Assembly (NCBI GenBank): GCA_017656505.1 | Contig: JACDNU010000009.1 | Coordinates: 1 to 64,000, forward strand | Direction: 5' to 3' | DNA length: 64,000 bases | From: Archaeoglobus sp. | GTDB lineage: Archaea; Halobacteriota; Archaeoglobi; Archaeoglobales; Archaeoglobaceae | Shown here: positions 23,585-37,220 of the stretch, in pieces | Layout: each line of letters begins with the position of its first letter | Numbering within the stretch: position 1 is the first letter of the stretch | Made by a program: the position numbers and the translations under genes | Notes under the pieces: generated by a model | What the model saw: only the letters and a program-made list of their open reading frames with translations | Databases searched by the model: none | What the model was told of the DNA's origin: nothing

Positions 23585-24679
23585 TCAGAGAAGCTCAGCC
23601 ACAACCTCCACAACATCTTTCGCATTTAAAGCTCTTTTGCATACCGGACATGAAGTTATGATCGTGTCAGAAGCTTCTAGCAACTGCTTCCTTCTCTCTT
23701 CAGCCATCTTAGACGCCACTACCGGATCGATGTATGCGTAAATCCCACCAAATCCGCAGCAGTATGTTTTCTCTTTGCCGTACCCTACCTCCTTCACTTC
23801 AACACCCACAGCTTTCAGGATTCTTCTGGGGCCGTCTATCACCTTCAAATCCCTTGACAGAATGCAGGGGTCATGATAGCTTGCCGTAGAGGAGTTTAAC
23901 TTCAAACCCAGCTTTTCAAGTTCTCCGAGCTTACCCTCCAGAAACTGGGAAAAGTGTATGGCTTTCATGTTGTATTTTTCATTGAAAATTTTGACGCAGT
24001 GTGGGCAGTTGCTGATAATGCCTTCGTAATTTTTCACGATTTCCCAGATTCTAGCTTTATGCTCCTTGAACTGCCTGAGATAACCCAGTTCTTTCAGATG
24101 AGCCCCACAGCAAATCACATTCTGGAAAGCAAAATCGACTTTGAAATATTCAAGGATTTTTAGCGAAGCATGGATCACCTCCGGCACCTCAAAAGTTCTG
24201 CAGCCGGGGAAGTAGAGGACTTTCCCCTCCTTTATCTCATACCTCTCACCGAAATTTTTCTCTAGATCCTTTACCAAGCTCTCATGGGAAACAAAAGCGA
24301 GCTTGACAGCTTCAGGCTCCTCATCCAGCTCGCAGACTTTACTTCTCTCATCTATAAGAATCTCGTTCACGCTTATATCCATCGGACATGCCTGCTTACA
24401 AGCATTGCATGGCACGCATCTCCATATTGCATCTCCCAATTTTTCTCCAGCGGAACTAAAATATGCGAGCCTAGACTTAACAGAAGGTGAAACTGTAAGC
24501 CTTCTCTCCACATCGAAAACCGGGCAGACATGCAAGCACATGTTCGGGCACAGCATGCATTTCTTGATGTCATCAACTCTCCCGGCCTTCGTTAAAGCCT
24601 CTTTGAGAAAAGATAGCTTGGTTTTAAGGGTTGAGGAGGATGTCGCCTGGAGAACCCACTTTACCGGAATGGGAGGCAT
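23585..24679 (-). CDS. Fe-S / CCG-domain oxidoreductase subunit (GlpC/GlcF-like)
   Basis: CMLCPNMCLHVCPV, CVPCNACKQACPMD, CCGAH, CCGFGG. Confidence 0.82.
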   Translation of the reverse strand: MPPIPVKWVLQATSSSTLKTKLSFLKEALTKAGRVDDIKKCMLCPNMCLHVCPVFDVERRLTVSPSVKSRLAYFSSAGEKLGDAIWRCVPCNACKQACPMDISVNEILIDERSKVCELDEEPEAVKLAFVSHESLVKDLEKNFGERYEIKEGKVLYFPGCRTFEVPEVIHASLKILEYFKVDFAFQNVICCGAHLKELGYLRQFKEHKARIWEIVKNYEGIISNCPHCVKIFNEKYNMKAIHFSQFLEGKLGELEKLGLKLNSSTASYHDPCILSRDLKVIDGPRRILKAVGVEVKEVGYGKEKTYCCGFGGIYAYIDPVVASKMAEERRKQLLEASDTIITSCPVCKRALNAKDVVEVVAELL

Positions 24680-24693
24680 ACTACCACCTCACC

Positions 24694-26085
24694 CTAGCTT
24701 TCGATAATTTTCGCAACAGAAGGATTCAGGATGTTCTTTCTGTCGAAGATCGTTTTCAGGTCTCTGAAGATGGAGTAGTAACCTCCCAGCTCTTTCTGAA
24801 GCCATTTTGCCCTTATCTTTCCTATTCCGTGATGGTGGCTCAAGCTGGCATACTTTGACGCAACGTTCATTGCCTGCTCCCAAACTTCTCTGTAGTATTC
24901 TTCAAGATCTCCCCTTATTCCTGCAAAGGTGAAGTAGAAGCACAACCCCTCCTCATAGAAGTGCGAAGCGTGGCAGGAAGCGAAAAGCGTTCCGTCGACA
25001 TCTCTTATAGCCTTTAAAATTTTTCTGTAGACTTTCATCGCGTTTTCCCAGAAGCATGAAACCTCAATCGTATCGAAAACTATCCCGAGAGGAACGTATT
25101 TGGATATATCTGAGACATTGAACCGCTCTTTCAGCCAAATTTCAACGGGCTTTTCACCAATAAATTCCCCGGTAGAAACTTCTTTAATCAAAAAATCCCT
25201 TTCGAATTCTGCAAGCTTTCCTTCGACCATAGCAATCATAACAACCCCCTCTACTCCGAAATTTTTCAGAGATTCCAGCCTGTCGAAAATCCGTAGCAAA
25301 GCAGGTTTGAAGCTTTGGAGTATTTTTCTTGCGTTCTCTACCGCCTCATCCATTGATTCGAACTTGAAAGCTACCTTGAAACTTTTTTCTGGAATCTTCC
25401 TTATCTTGAGCGTTACCTCACATATTACTCCCAGCAAACCCTCGCTTCCCGTGAAGATGTCTGCTGGATTGATGAACGCCTTTCTCGGCATTGGCTTGGC
25501 TTCCAGGATTTCCCCATCCGGTGTAACAACCTTAAGGCTTACGATCAGATCTTCAATGTTCCCGTACTTAGTTGAGAACTGTCCGCTTGCCTTCGTAGCT
25601 ACCCACCCTCCAACGGTTGAGCAGTAAAGGCTCTGGGGCGAATGACGGAGGGTGAAACCCTTCTGGTTTAAAATTTCTTCAAGCTTTCCTCCAACCACTC
25701 CAGCTCCGGCTGTTACGAGCATCCTTTTTCCATCGATCTGTATGCTATTCAAGCCAAGGGTTGATAAGGCAATTCCCCCGCAGTAAGGTGTTGCTCCATC
25801 AACAACTCCACTCGCTCCACCGAAGATGTAAACGGGAACTGAATGGGCATTGCAAATCTGCATAACCAATGAAATCTCTTCGGCTGTTGAAGGAAAAACC
25901 ACAGCATCTGGCAAAGCTGGAAGCTCAAATTTCAGCATGCGATTGAGATGAATGGGATTGAAGTCCTTTGAATAGGCTATTCTGTCTTCCAATCGCGTGG
26001 ATACCCTTACTCCCTTTTTTGCTATCTCCCCAACAACCCCCTCAATTTTTCCCGAATACCTCGACTTGCTGAGGATTCTGAGCAT
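24694..26085 (-). CDS. FAD-linked oxidase, alkyldihydroxyacetonephosphate synthase-like
   Basis: FAD-binding PVYIFGGASGVVDGATP; C-terminal SLSHHHGIGKIRAKWLQ motif. Confidence 0.8.
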   Translation of the reverse strand: MLRILSKSRYSGKIEGVVGEIAKKGVRVSTRLEDRIAYSKDFNPIHLNRMLKFELPALPDAVVFPSTAEEISLVMQICNAHSVPVYIFGGASGVVDGATPYCGGIALSTLGLNSIQIDGKRMLVTAGAGVVGGKLEEILNQKGFTLRHSPQSLYCSTVGGWVATKASGQFSTKYGNIEDLIVSLKVVTPDGEILEAKPMPRKAFINPADIFTGSEGLLGVICEVTLKIRKIPEKSFKVAFKFESMDEAVENARKILQSFKPALLRIFDRLESLKNFGVEGVVMIAMVEGKLAEFERDFLIKEVSTGEFIGEKPVEIWLKERFNVSDISKYVPLGIVFDTIEVSCFWENAMKVYRKILKAIRDVDGTLFASCHASHFYEEGLCFYFTFAGIRGDLEEYYREVWEQAMNVASKYASLSHHHGIGKIRAKWLQKELGGYYSIFRDLKTIFDRKNILNPSVAKIIES

Positions 26086-26136
26086 GCCAATTCTAAAATG
26101 GGAAACTATTTTATTTCTTCTGTATTTTTGATTTTG

Positions 26137-26607
26137 ATGGACGTGTTTTCTGCGGTGAAGGATTGGTTGCTTGAGGAGGGTTTCTTGAAATCCGAAGTTC
26201 CAGACGAGATGGCTGACTGGCATTATGTGGTTGAATTCCCGATCAAATCCAATCAGGTTTCAGATATAATAAAGCCCAAGAACAAGAGGATGATCCTTAT
26301 TTTGAGCGGTATCGTTCTTTCAGAGACCCACTACAAAGCTTTCAACTCACTAACTCCTGAGGAGAAGCAGAGACTAGTTCATAGGTGGAAGATGGATCTG
26401 ATATTCAGAAAAGCAGATTTCAGACTCATCCCGGATGCGATGAATTTGCAAAGAATAGAGTTTTCCATCCCTATTTTCGAGGATTCACTAACAAAAACTT
26501 CAGTTATTGAGGCTTTAAGAGAGCTTTTCAAGTGCAAGTTATACATAATATGGAATGTTCAACACGAGTTCGACAGATTCAGCGATGTGGATTCTATGTA
26601 CCTTTAA
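26137..26607 (+). CDS. DUF2299-like protein
   Basis: WHYVVEFPIKSNQVSDIIKP... VDLIFRKADF pattern. Confidence 0.6.
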   Translation: MDVFSAVKDWLLEEGFLKSEVPDEMADWHYVVEFPIKSNQVSDIIKPKNKRMILILSGIVLSETHYKAFNSLTPEEKQRLVHRWKMDLIFRKADFRLIPDAMNLQRIEFSIPIFEDSLTKTSVIEALRELFKCKLYIIWNVQHEFDRFSDVDSMYL

Positions 26608-26768
26608 ATTCGTATCTTTGTTATTGTTCATTGTTATTCATTGTTATTGTTCAAGAGAATAATTCAAGGAAATGGAAAATAGAGAACATCTGAAATCAAC
26701 TCGGAAGTTACCAATGATGGTGGAAGAATAAGTAAGTTCATATAAAATCTATTATAATCTCTGATTAG

Positions 26769-27725
26769 ATGAGTGACTTTCAAGATTCTCAGGATTCTCA
26801 AAACTCCCAAGACTCCCAAAACTTGCAGAAGTTGAAAGAAAATTCTGAATCAGAAAGCTCGAACAATCTGGACAGTTTTAAGCTTAGAGAGCTGATTAGC
26901 CTTTTGAGAAAAAGAAAGGTTGAAGCCGCAAAGCAGATTGCAGAATTCGGAGAAAAGGCTGTAAAGTTACTCGTACCAATCTTGAAAGAAGGAAAAAACG
27001 ACGTTAGAGAGGGTGCAATTATCGCTCTTGCAGAAATTGGAAAAAGGAATCCTAGAGCTCTTGACCCTCTCTTGGAAGATGAGGACGAGAACGTTAGGGC
27101 TGGAGCTGTATTTGCCCTTTTTCTTGCCGGCGAGGTTGAGAAGGTTATAGAATCGCTGAAAGATGAAAGTGCCTTAGTCAGGGTGACTGCAAAGAATGCT
27201 CTCAGCCTTTCCGATTCGATTGACAAGCTGATTAAAGCACTAGAAAACGAGGATTGGAGGGTAAGATACGGTGTTTCTGCTGCACTCGAAGAGTCGGGTG
27301 AGAGAGCTGTTAAACCCTTGCTCAGGGTTTTAGTTGAGGGAAATAAACAGATGGAACTTGCAAAGTCAATCTTGCTGAGGATAGCTCAGAGAGACCCGGA
27401 GAACTTTATCGATGCATTAGATGATCCAGAGCTAAGAATACCTGCGATGGAGATCCTTTTAGAATCTGGATTGAAAAGAGAGTTTCTTTCTGAGCTTATA
27501 GAGCACAAAAGCAAGAGGGTTAGGGAAGCGGGAATCGTTTTGATCTCTTTCAACCCCGATGAAAGAATTCTGGAGAAGGCTCTCAAGGACGAATCTTGGT
27601 TTGTAAGGATGGTTGCAGCAGAAACCCTTGCAAAGAGATTCGGAAGTAAATATCACAAACGATTAAAAAAACTCCTCAATGATGTGGAGATCGTTAGAGA
27701 AACTGTGAATGAGTTTCTGGAATAG
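26769..27725 (+). CDS. HEAT-repeat protein
   Basis: Repeated LKDES.LVRVTAKNAL-type helices; N-terminal Q/S/D tandem repeat. Confidence 0.8.
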   Translation: MSDFQDSQDSQNSQDSQNLQKLKENSESESSNNLDSFKLRELISLLRKRKVEAAKQIAEFGEKAVKLLVPILKEGKNDVREGAIIALAEIGKRNPRALDPLLEDEDENVRAGAVFALFLAGEVEKVIESLKDESALVRVTAKNALSLSDSIDKLIKALENEDWRVRYGVSAALEESGERAVKPLLRVLVEGNKQMELAKSILLRIAQRDPENFIDALDDPELRIPAMEILLESGLKREFLSELIEHKSKRVREAGIVLISFNPDERILEKALKDESWFVRMVAAETLAKRFGSKYHKRLKKLLNDVEIVRETVNEFLE

Positions 27726-27862
27726 TCCAAATTCAGGAGTTAATTATCAACTCCACCTCCAAATCTGAGGATTTTTTACTAACTTTGCGAACTTTTCGAA
27801 ATTTTTTTCCTTATCATCATATATTTAGCAACTTATATTAATAAATCTACCAACTCCTAGAC

Positions 27863-28009
27863 ATGGAGAGACTGATTCACTGTCAGACTGTGATGGAGGA
27901 GGAAAGATTAGGAGAGCTTAAAAGAAAAACGGGGGAAAATTCTACCAAAGACGCGCTTTTGAAGGCGATACAGCATTATCTCCAATGCTACTATTCCGAC
28001 AACTATTGA
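27863..28009 (+). CDS. Small DUF5371-like protein
   Basis: MERLIHCQTVMEEERLGELKRKTGENSTKDALLKAIQHYLQCYYSDNY; similar to ORF 28203-28415. Confidence 0.7.
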   Translation: MERLIHCQTVMEEERLGELKRKTGENSTKDALLKAIQHYLQCYYSDNY

Positions 28010-28018
28010 GGTGATAAT

Positions 28019-28147
28019 ATGATCAAATGTCCCAACTGTAACTTGCTGGTCGAGGAGAGATCTTACAACTTCGACAAAAAAACCGGCACGTTCAATTGCC
28101 CCATTTGCGGGTTTAAGATTACAATTATGAGTTCTATTACTTTTTAA
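28019..28147 (+). CDS. 42-aa zinc-ribbon protein
   Basis: MIKCPNCNLL...FNCPICGFKI. Confidence 0.6.
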   Translation: MIKCPNCNLLVEERSYNFDKKTGTFNCPICGFKITIMSSITF

Positions 28148-28202
28148 TTTTTATTTAAATTTTATTAAAAAACTTTGAAAAGTAGAAACAGATTCCGATA
28201 AC

Positions 28203-28415
28203 CTAATTTTCTCCAACGAGTTCCTCTTTCAGCTCCCTTATAACATTTAAGCTATTTTCTATTCTCTTCAACCCTATATGGCTCATTTCGAGATTGCATG
28301 ACAGATAGTGCAAGATCGCCTCAAGCAAAGCGTCTTTCGTATTCTTTCCTGTCCTTCTCTTTAACTCCTCCAACTTCTCTTCTTTGATGACCGTTTGAGC
28401 GTGAACGTATCGCAT
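28203..28415 (-). CDS. Small DUF5371-like protein
   Basis: MRYVHAQTVIKEEKLEELKRRTGKNTKDALLEAILHYLSC. Confidence 0.7.
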   Translation of the reverse strand: MRYVHAQTVIKEEKLEELKRRTGKNTKDALLEAILHYLSCNLEMSHIGLKRIENSLNVIRELKEELVGEN

Positions 28416-28558
28416 GCAAGAAAATTAAGCTGGAGAGGTATAAAACTTTTGAAATGTAAGATGATAATGATGCCTTTTGCCTCATGAGCTGATGAAAGAT
28501 TAATTTCCGGAAAATAAAAAGCTGATGAGAATATTTCTTTTAAAAATTAAAATTTAAA

Positions 28559-29575
<1,017 letters not shown>

Positions 29576-29667
29576 CTAACTTCACAAATAATTCTTTCGA
29601 TTTTTTTCCTAAACTGTCTTTTCCTAAACAAGCGATATGATTTTATTGATGAAATGCAAGTGCCTTT

Positions 29668-30096
29668 ATGGATTACAGACTTTTAGATCACACCGCAGAC
29701 ATAGCATTCGAGGCTTTTGGCGCATCTTTAGATGAGCTTTTTGAGAATGCCGCCAAAGCATTTTACGATGCTTTTGTTATGGTTGAAAACGTTAGGGCTG
29801 AAGAAGAGCGTAGAATAGAGGTCAGCGAATTTGAGATCGACTATCTCCTCTATAAATGGCTTAATGAGATTCTTTTCCTATTCGATACGGAATTTTTTGC
29901 CGCAAAGAATGTAAGTGTATCTATTAAAAAAGAGAAAAAAGAATACCTGCTGGAAGCAAACTTGCTTGGAGGCAAAATTGGGCCTGAAATGATAAAAACC
30001 GAACCAAAAGCAATTACAATGCACAATTTTACGGTAGAGAAAAGAAAAGAAGGAGAAAGAGAATTCTGGTATGCTCACGTCGTGATTGACATCTGA
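29668..30096 (+). CDS. Archease
   Basis: LLDHTADIAFEAFGASLDELFENAAKAFYD. Confidence 0.92.
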   Translation: MDYRLLDHTADIAFEAFGASLDELFENAAKAFYDAFVMVENVRAEEERRIEVSEFEIDYLLYKWLNEILFLFDTEFFAAKNVSVSIKKEKKEYLLEANLLGGKIGPEMIKTEPKAITMHNFTVEKRKEGEREFWYAHVVIDI

Positions 30097-30128
30097 CTGA
30101 AATCCGATTCTATTTAATCGGATTCTTC

Positions 30129-31313
30129 TCAATCCTTCCTTTTCACAATCTCTCTGTACAACCTACCCTGCAAGCCGTGGAAAGCCGAATATCCCTCCGC
30201 TAATCTTTGATCGATCGTAGTTGTGTCAAAGGAAGTTAATTCCTCGCTGTAAAGAGCATATTCAGAAAATCTTGCCACAGGAGTTGCTGAACCTTTGAAA
30301 AGTCTGATTTTCACCCATCCTGTCACCCTTTCCTGGGTCTTATCGATAAAAGCATTGAGCGCATCGTACAAAGGATCGTTTGTCAGGCCATAATAAACCA
30401 GTTCAGCCCATTCCTCCTCAATCATTCGCTTAAACTTGAGTTCTCTTCTGCTCAAGACAAGCTTCTCTAGATCTCTGTGAGCTGTAAGGAGAATCGTCGC
30501 AGCCGGATGCTCGTAATTCTCCCTTGCTTTCAATCCGAGAACTCTGTCTTCCATCATGTCCGTTCTTCCAACGCCGTGCTTTCCGCCTATTTCGTTCAGC
30601 TTTTTTATCAGTTCAAAGCCATCCTTCCTCTCATCATTCAGAGCAACGGGAACACCCTTCTCAAAATCAATTTTAACTATCTCTGGTTGATTTGGAGCCT
30701 TTTCTGGGCTAACAGTCCACTCGAATATCTCTTCTGGCGGTATGAATGATGGATCTTCAAGCTTACCTCCCTCAACACTCCTGCTCCAGAGATTCTCGTC
30801 GATGCTCCATGGCTTTTCTTTGCTTACCTTTATGTCGATTCCCTTCTCCTTCGCATAATTAATTTCCCACTCTCTCGTGAGATTGAGCTCCCTCATTGGA
30901 GCTATAACCTTGAAGCCATACTGAAGGAATATGTTCTCAAATCTGAGCTGATCGTTTCCTTTTCCCGTACAGCCATGGGCAATCGCATCTGCTTTCTCTT
31001 TTAAAGCTATTTCCGCCGTTTTTGTTGCTATTATTGGCCTCGCAAGTGAAGTGCCCAAAACGTAGCCCTCGTAATCTCCATTCGCCTTGATGAGCATGAA
31101 AAGGGAATCAACGAACTCCTTTTTAGCATCGATCGTGTAATGTTTGTCAGAATACTTTTTACCCCTCTCTTCAGCCTCCTTTACATCCGATTCCGGCTGA
31201 CCTATGTCAACGGTAACTGTTACAACCTCATCGAATCCGTATTTTTCCCTGAGCAGGGGTATGCAGACGGTTGTGTCCAAACCTCCTGAATAGGAAAGAA
31301 CGACCTTGCTCAT
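30129..31313 (-). CDS. argG: Argininosuccinate synthase
   Basis: [31 protein letters not shown]. Confidence 0.96.
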   Translation of the reverse strand: MSKVVLSYSGGLDTTVCIPLLREKYGFDEVVTVTVDIGQPESDVKEAEERGKKYSDKHYTIDAKKEFVDSLFMLIKANGDYEGYVLGTSLARPIIATKTAEIALKEKADAIAHGCTGKGNDQLRFENIFLQYGFKVIAPMRELNLTREWEINYAKEKGIDIKVSKEKPWSIDENLWSRSVEGGKLEDPSFIPPEEIFEWTVSPEKAPNQPEIVKIDFEKGVPVALNDERKDGFELIKKLNEIGGKHGVGRTDMMEDRVLGLKARENYEHPAATILLTAHRDLEKLVLSRRELKFKRMIEEEWAELVYYGLTNDPLYDALNAFIDKTQERVTGWVKIRLFKGSATPVARFSEYALYSEELTSFDTTTIDQRLAEGYSAFHGLQGRLYREIVKRKD

Positions 31314-31367
31314 GTTTTAGCTTCACCAACTCTTTTTAAATAATTTACCGGAAGTGTTTCGCTTAAT

Positions 31368-33029
31368 TCAATCTCTGGTTTCGATTCCCCTCTGCCTGAG
31401 ATAATCCTTGACTTCTCGAATGGACACCTCCCTCCTATGGAAAATTCCCGCAGCCAGAGCAGCCTCAGCCTCCGTTTCACTGAAGACTTCGTAGAAATGC
31501 TCAACCCTTCCCGCCCCGCTTGATGCGATGACGGGGATTGTTACACCGCTTTTGACGTGGTTTATCAGCTCAATGTCAAAGCCTAGCTTCGTTCCATCCC
31601 TGTCGATGCAGTTGAGCAGAATCTCCCCAGCTCCAAGCTTCTCCACTATCCTTGCAAGCTGTAAGGCATCGATGTCCCTCTCTTCCCTCCCCCCTTTAAC
31701 CGTGCACTGGTACCAGCAGTATTCCTCGCCATTTGGGCCTGGAATCTTGGTTTTAATTACATTATGATCGGTGTCGTCCGGAGACTCGACATACACCCTC
31801 TTCGGATCGATCGAAACCACTACAGCCTGGCTGCCATAAACCTTCGAAGTCTGCTCGATCGAGCTCTCACCCGTTGCTCCATGTTTCAAATATTCTTCAG
31901 CGGCATAAACAGCATCGCTGCCTATGGACACCTTATCCGCTCCAGAGCGGAAGTATTCGGAGGCAACATCCAAAGCGGAATAATAGGTTCCATCCGAATC
32001 CTCGTAAGCCTGAATTCCACCGCCGATCGTGAGCGGAACGAAAACATTCCGCGAGGTTAATCTTAAAACTTCGAGCATCGGCTGATCTTTGAGCGGAAAA
32101 TCTCTGAAACCAGTTATATTCAGAAAAACAATCTCGTCTGCCCCCTCTTCGAAGTATCTCCTGGCAAGTTCAACCGGCTTGCCGAGGTTTCTAACCCTGC
32201 CCATCTCCCTAACATCGTACTTGTCTCCTTTCGTAACGACTAAGTCCCCTTCATCGTTCGTTCTCACATCGAGGCATGCGACTATCCTCTTGGCAAGCTT
32301 TGTTTTTCTCGATTCATACTTCCCTGCTAATTCACTATCCAGTGCTGAATCTAGAGAATCAGACTCCAAGAAGCTCTTTAAAATTCTTAATCCGGTTTCA
32401 CCGCTCTTCTCCGGATGGAATTGAACTGCTGCAACGTTACCCTTTTGAACCGCGCTGATGAACTCTCCGCCATAATCAGTTACGGCGAGAATCCAGTCGG
32501 AATTCTCTTTGCTTGGAACAGCTCTGTAAGAGTGGACGAAGTACAGCTTTTCCCCTTTGTAATCTCTAAAAAGTTTTGAGTCCTTTTTTGTCCTTATCCC
32601 ATTCCAGCCGATGTGTGGAACTGAAACCTTTTTGCTATCGAATTTGCTGATAGTACCCTTTATTATCCCCAACCCTTTTACATCAGGGGCCTCCTCACTC
32701 CCTTCAAAAAGCACCTGTAACCCGAGGCATATTCCCAAAAAAGGTCTGTTGGCTTGGATGTAATCTTTCAAGGCTTCTACGTATCCAAGCGATTCCAGTC
32801 TCTCCATTGCACTCCCAAAACTTCCAACACCAGGAAAAACGAGCTTTTCCGCTTTAAGAATGTCTTCAGGAGAGGTTACATCCTTTATCGAATATCCAAG
32901 CTTCCTTATCGCGTTCCTTATGCTCCTTATGTTTCCGGCTCCATAATCGAGGAGTGTTATTTGATTTTTGCTCACTTCTGGGTTCACTTCCAAGCTCCCT
33001 TCCAAGCTCACTTTCAAGCCTTTCCCCAA
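31368..33029 (-). CDS. hisHF: Fused imidazole glycerol phosphate synthase, HisH (glutaminase)-HisF (cyclase), eukaryote-like
   Basis: N-half [33 protein letters not shown]-half [27 protein letters not shown]...[20 protein letters not shown]; one uninterrupted frame. Confidence 0.93.
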   Translation of the reverse strand: MGKGLKVSLEGSLEVNPEVSKNQITLLDYGAGNIRSIRNAIRKLGYSIKDVTSPEDILKAEKLVFPGVGSFGSAMERLESLGYVEALKDYIQANRPFLGICLGLQVLFEGSEEAPDVKGLGIIKGTISKFDSKKVSVPHIGWNGIRTKKDSKLFRDYKGEKLYFVHSYRAVPSKENSDWILAVTDYGGEFISAVQKGNVAAVQFHPEKSGETGLRILKSFLESDSLDSALDSELAGKYESRKTKLAKRIVACLDVRTNDEGDLVVTKGDKYDVREMGRVRNLGKPVELARRYFEEGADEIVFLNITGFRDFPLKDQPMLEVLRLTSRNVFVPLTIGGGIQAYEDSDGTYYSALDVASEYFRSGADKVSIGSDAVYAAEEYLKHGATGESSIEQTSKVYGSQAVVVSIDPKRVYVESPDDTDHNVIKTKIPGPNGEEYCWYQCTVKGGREERDIDALQLARIVEKLGAGEILLNCIDRDGTKLGFDIELINHVKSGVTIPVIASSGAGRVEHFYEVFSETEAEAALAAGIFHRREVSIREVKDYLRQRGIETRD

Positions 33030-33142
33030 TGAATATTTAAGGTTGTCCCAGCTATCTCTAATCTAGAAAGGTGAATTAATAAAGTTAAAAGATTAAGTAA
33101 GCAAAATAATTAAATAATTAAAGCTTTGATCAATTTAATCCT

Positions 33143-33679
33143 TCAGATTGCTCCCTCGAGCTTCAGCAAGGCCTTTTTAAGGTAAACTTTTTCTCCTGAA
33201 TACCCACCAAGCGAGTTTTTCCCTACCACCCTGTGACATGGAATTATAACTGCCAAAGGATTTCTCTTCAAAGCCTGCCCAACTGCTCTGTAGCCTTTCG
33301 TTCCAATCCTCTCCGCCAATTCCTTGTAGGTTACCACCTCACCGTAAGGAATTTTTCTGGTCTCCTCCAGAACCTTTTGCTGGAAAGGAGCAAAGTCCAG
33401 CTTCTCAGAAATGGGATAATCGAAGTACACTTCCTCACCAGAAAAGTATTCGATGAGATCCTCCTTCAGTTTTCTCGCTGCTTCAATTTCTATTCTATCT
33501 TCTCGCTCAAATTCGATCTCCCTCTCCACGAAAGTCGAGGCATAAATACCGCTCGAATCCAAAAGCACTCTGAAGTAGATATTCTCCAACCCTAATTTCA
33601 ATCCTAACTTTCGAAAACAATCGGAAATTTCTGAGACGTTAACCAGAATTTCCTTAAGGCTAAGAGTTTCACTACTCAT
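33143..33679 (-). CDS. ogt: Methylated-DNA--protein-cysteine methyltransferase
   Basis: IPYGEVVTYKELAERIG, AVIIPCHRVVGKN. Confidence 0.93.
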   Translation of the reverse strand: MSSETLSLKEILVNVSEISDCFRKLGLKLGLENIYFRVLLDSSGIYASTFVEREIEFEREDRIEIEAARKLKEDLIEYFSGEEVYFDYPISEKLDFAPFQQKVLEETRKIPYGEVVTYKELAERIGTKGYRAVGQALKRNPLAVIIPCHRVVGKNSLGGYSGEKVYLKKALLKLEGAI

Positions 33680-33706
33680 TTCATCTGCTCATTTCACTTT
33701 CCCGTT

Positions 33707-35952
<2,246 letters not shown>

Positions 35953-36039
35953 ATTCTAATTTTATATCTGTGAAATAAGAATTACCCATATTTTTAATAA
36001 AGCCGAAAGAGATATATCAAGCTTTCGTTATTCGCTTTT

Positions 36040-36582
36040 ATGCTTAATCTTCTCCTTAAAACGATATGGCTTCTCATTCCGGCTTACACTCCAAATAATT
36101 TTGCAGTAGTTTTTGGAGGTGGAACACCGATAGATTTTGGAAAAAATTTCATAGATGGAAGGAGGATTCTCGGTGATGGAAAAACAATAAGAGGCTTTGT
36201 ATGCGGTGTTGCAGGTGGGATATTCTGTGGAATTCTGCAATTCAACCTTGAGAAACTTTTTGGGGTTGCCCTATTCTCCTCCCTAGCATTTTCGGATGCA
36301 TTAGTCCTGATAGCTTCTCTTTCCCTTGGATCGCTAACGGGAGATGTTTTAGGCAGTTTCATCAAACGAAGGTTTGGGCTAAAAAGGGGGCAAGCATTTC
36401 CTTTTTTTGATCAATTGACCTTTTTAGTTGTGGCATTCATCTTTGCTTGCTTTTCTTCACCTTTCTTCAGCCAACTCTTCACGCTTGACGTGATCGTCGT
36501 AGCATTGGTACTCACCCCTATCCTGCATCTCCTTACGAACTACCTAGCATACAAGCTCCGGCTCAAGGATGTTCCATGGTAA
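36040..36582 (+). CDS. carS: CDP-archaeol synthase
   Basis: AYTPNNFAVVFGGGTPIDFGKNFIDGRRILGDGKTIRGF; multiple TM. Confidence 0.9.
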   Translation: MLNLLLKTIWLLIPAYTPNNFAVVFGGGTPIDFGKNFIDGRRILGDGKTIRGFVCGVAGGIFCGILQFNLEKLFGVALFSSLAFSDALVLIASLSLGSLTGDVLGSFIKRRFGLKRGQAFPFFDQLTFLVVAFIFACFSSPFFSQLFTLDVIVVALVLTPILHLLTNYLAYKLRLKDVPW

Positions 36583-36677
36583 ATGGTAGATGTAAATTTG
36601 ATAGACAACCTGATAGAAACTAAAAGATTTTAAAATTTGAACCGTAATTATCCAACGGGATACGGGGATGAAAATGA

Positions 36678-37220
36678 ATGAGGATGAATGAAGAGAAGCT
36701 TATAGAAAGAATGATCGAGGCTGAATGCCTGAAATTTGGAGAATTCATCCTTTCTTCCGGAAGAAAAAGCAACTTCTACATCGATATCAAGCAAGCTTCA
36801 ACTTATCCAGATATTCTGGAGATGATAGCAGAGATTGTGAGTGAGAAAATCAGGGATGCAAATATAGAATACGAAAAGATAGCCTGCGTTGAGCTTGGAG
36901 GAGTTCCGATTGCCGTGGCTGTTTCTCTAAAAACCAAAAAACCCTTACTGATATTCCGAAAGGTGAAAAAGGATTATGGTGTGAAGTCAGATATGATTGG
37001 CGAATTGCTGGAAGGAGAGAAAGTTCTGGTAGTAGAGGATGTCACAACTACTGGCAACTCAGCTTACTCCGTTGTCGAAAGGGTGAGAGATAAAGGGGGG
37101 AATGTGGAAGCAGTTATCGTGATAGTTGATCGCGAAGAGGGAGCAGCTGAATTTTTCAAAGAAAAGGAGATTCCCTTTCTTCCTATCCTGACGGCTTCAA
37201 AGTTACTCGCTTGGAAATGA
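36678..37220 (+). CDS. pyrE: Orotate phosphoribosyltransferase
   Basis: FILSSGRKSNFYIDIK, EKVLVVEDVTTTGNS. Confidence 0.92.
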   Translation: MRMNEEKLIERMIEAECLKFGEFILSSGRKSNFYIDIKQASTYPDILEMIAEIVSEKIRDANIEYEKIACVELGGVPIAVAVSLKTKKPLLIFRKVKKDYGVKSDMIGELLEGEKVLVVEDVTTTGNSAYSVVERVRDKGGNVEAVIVIVDREEGAAEFFKEKEIPFLPILTASKLLAWK

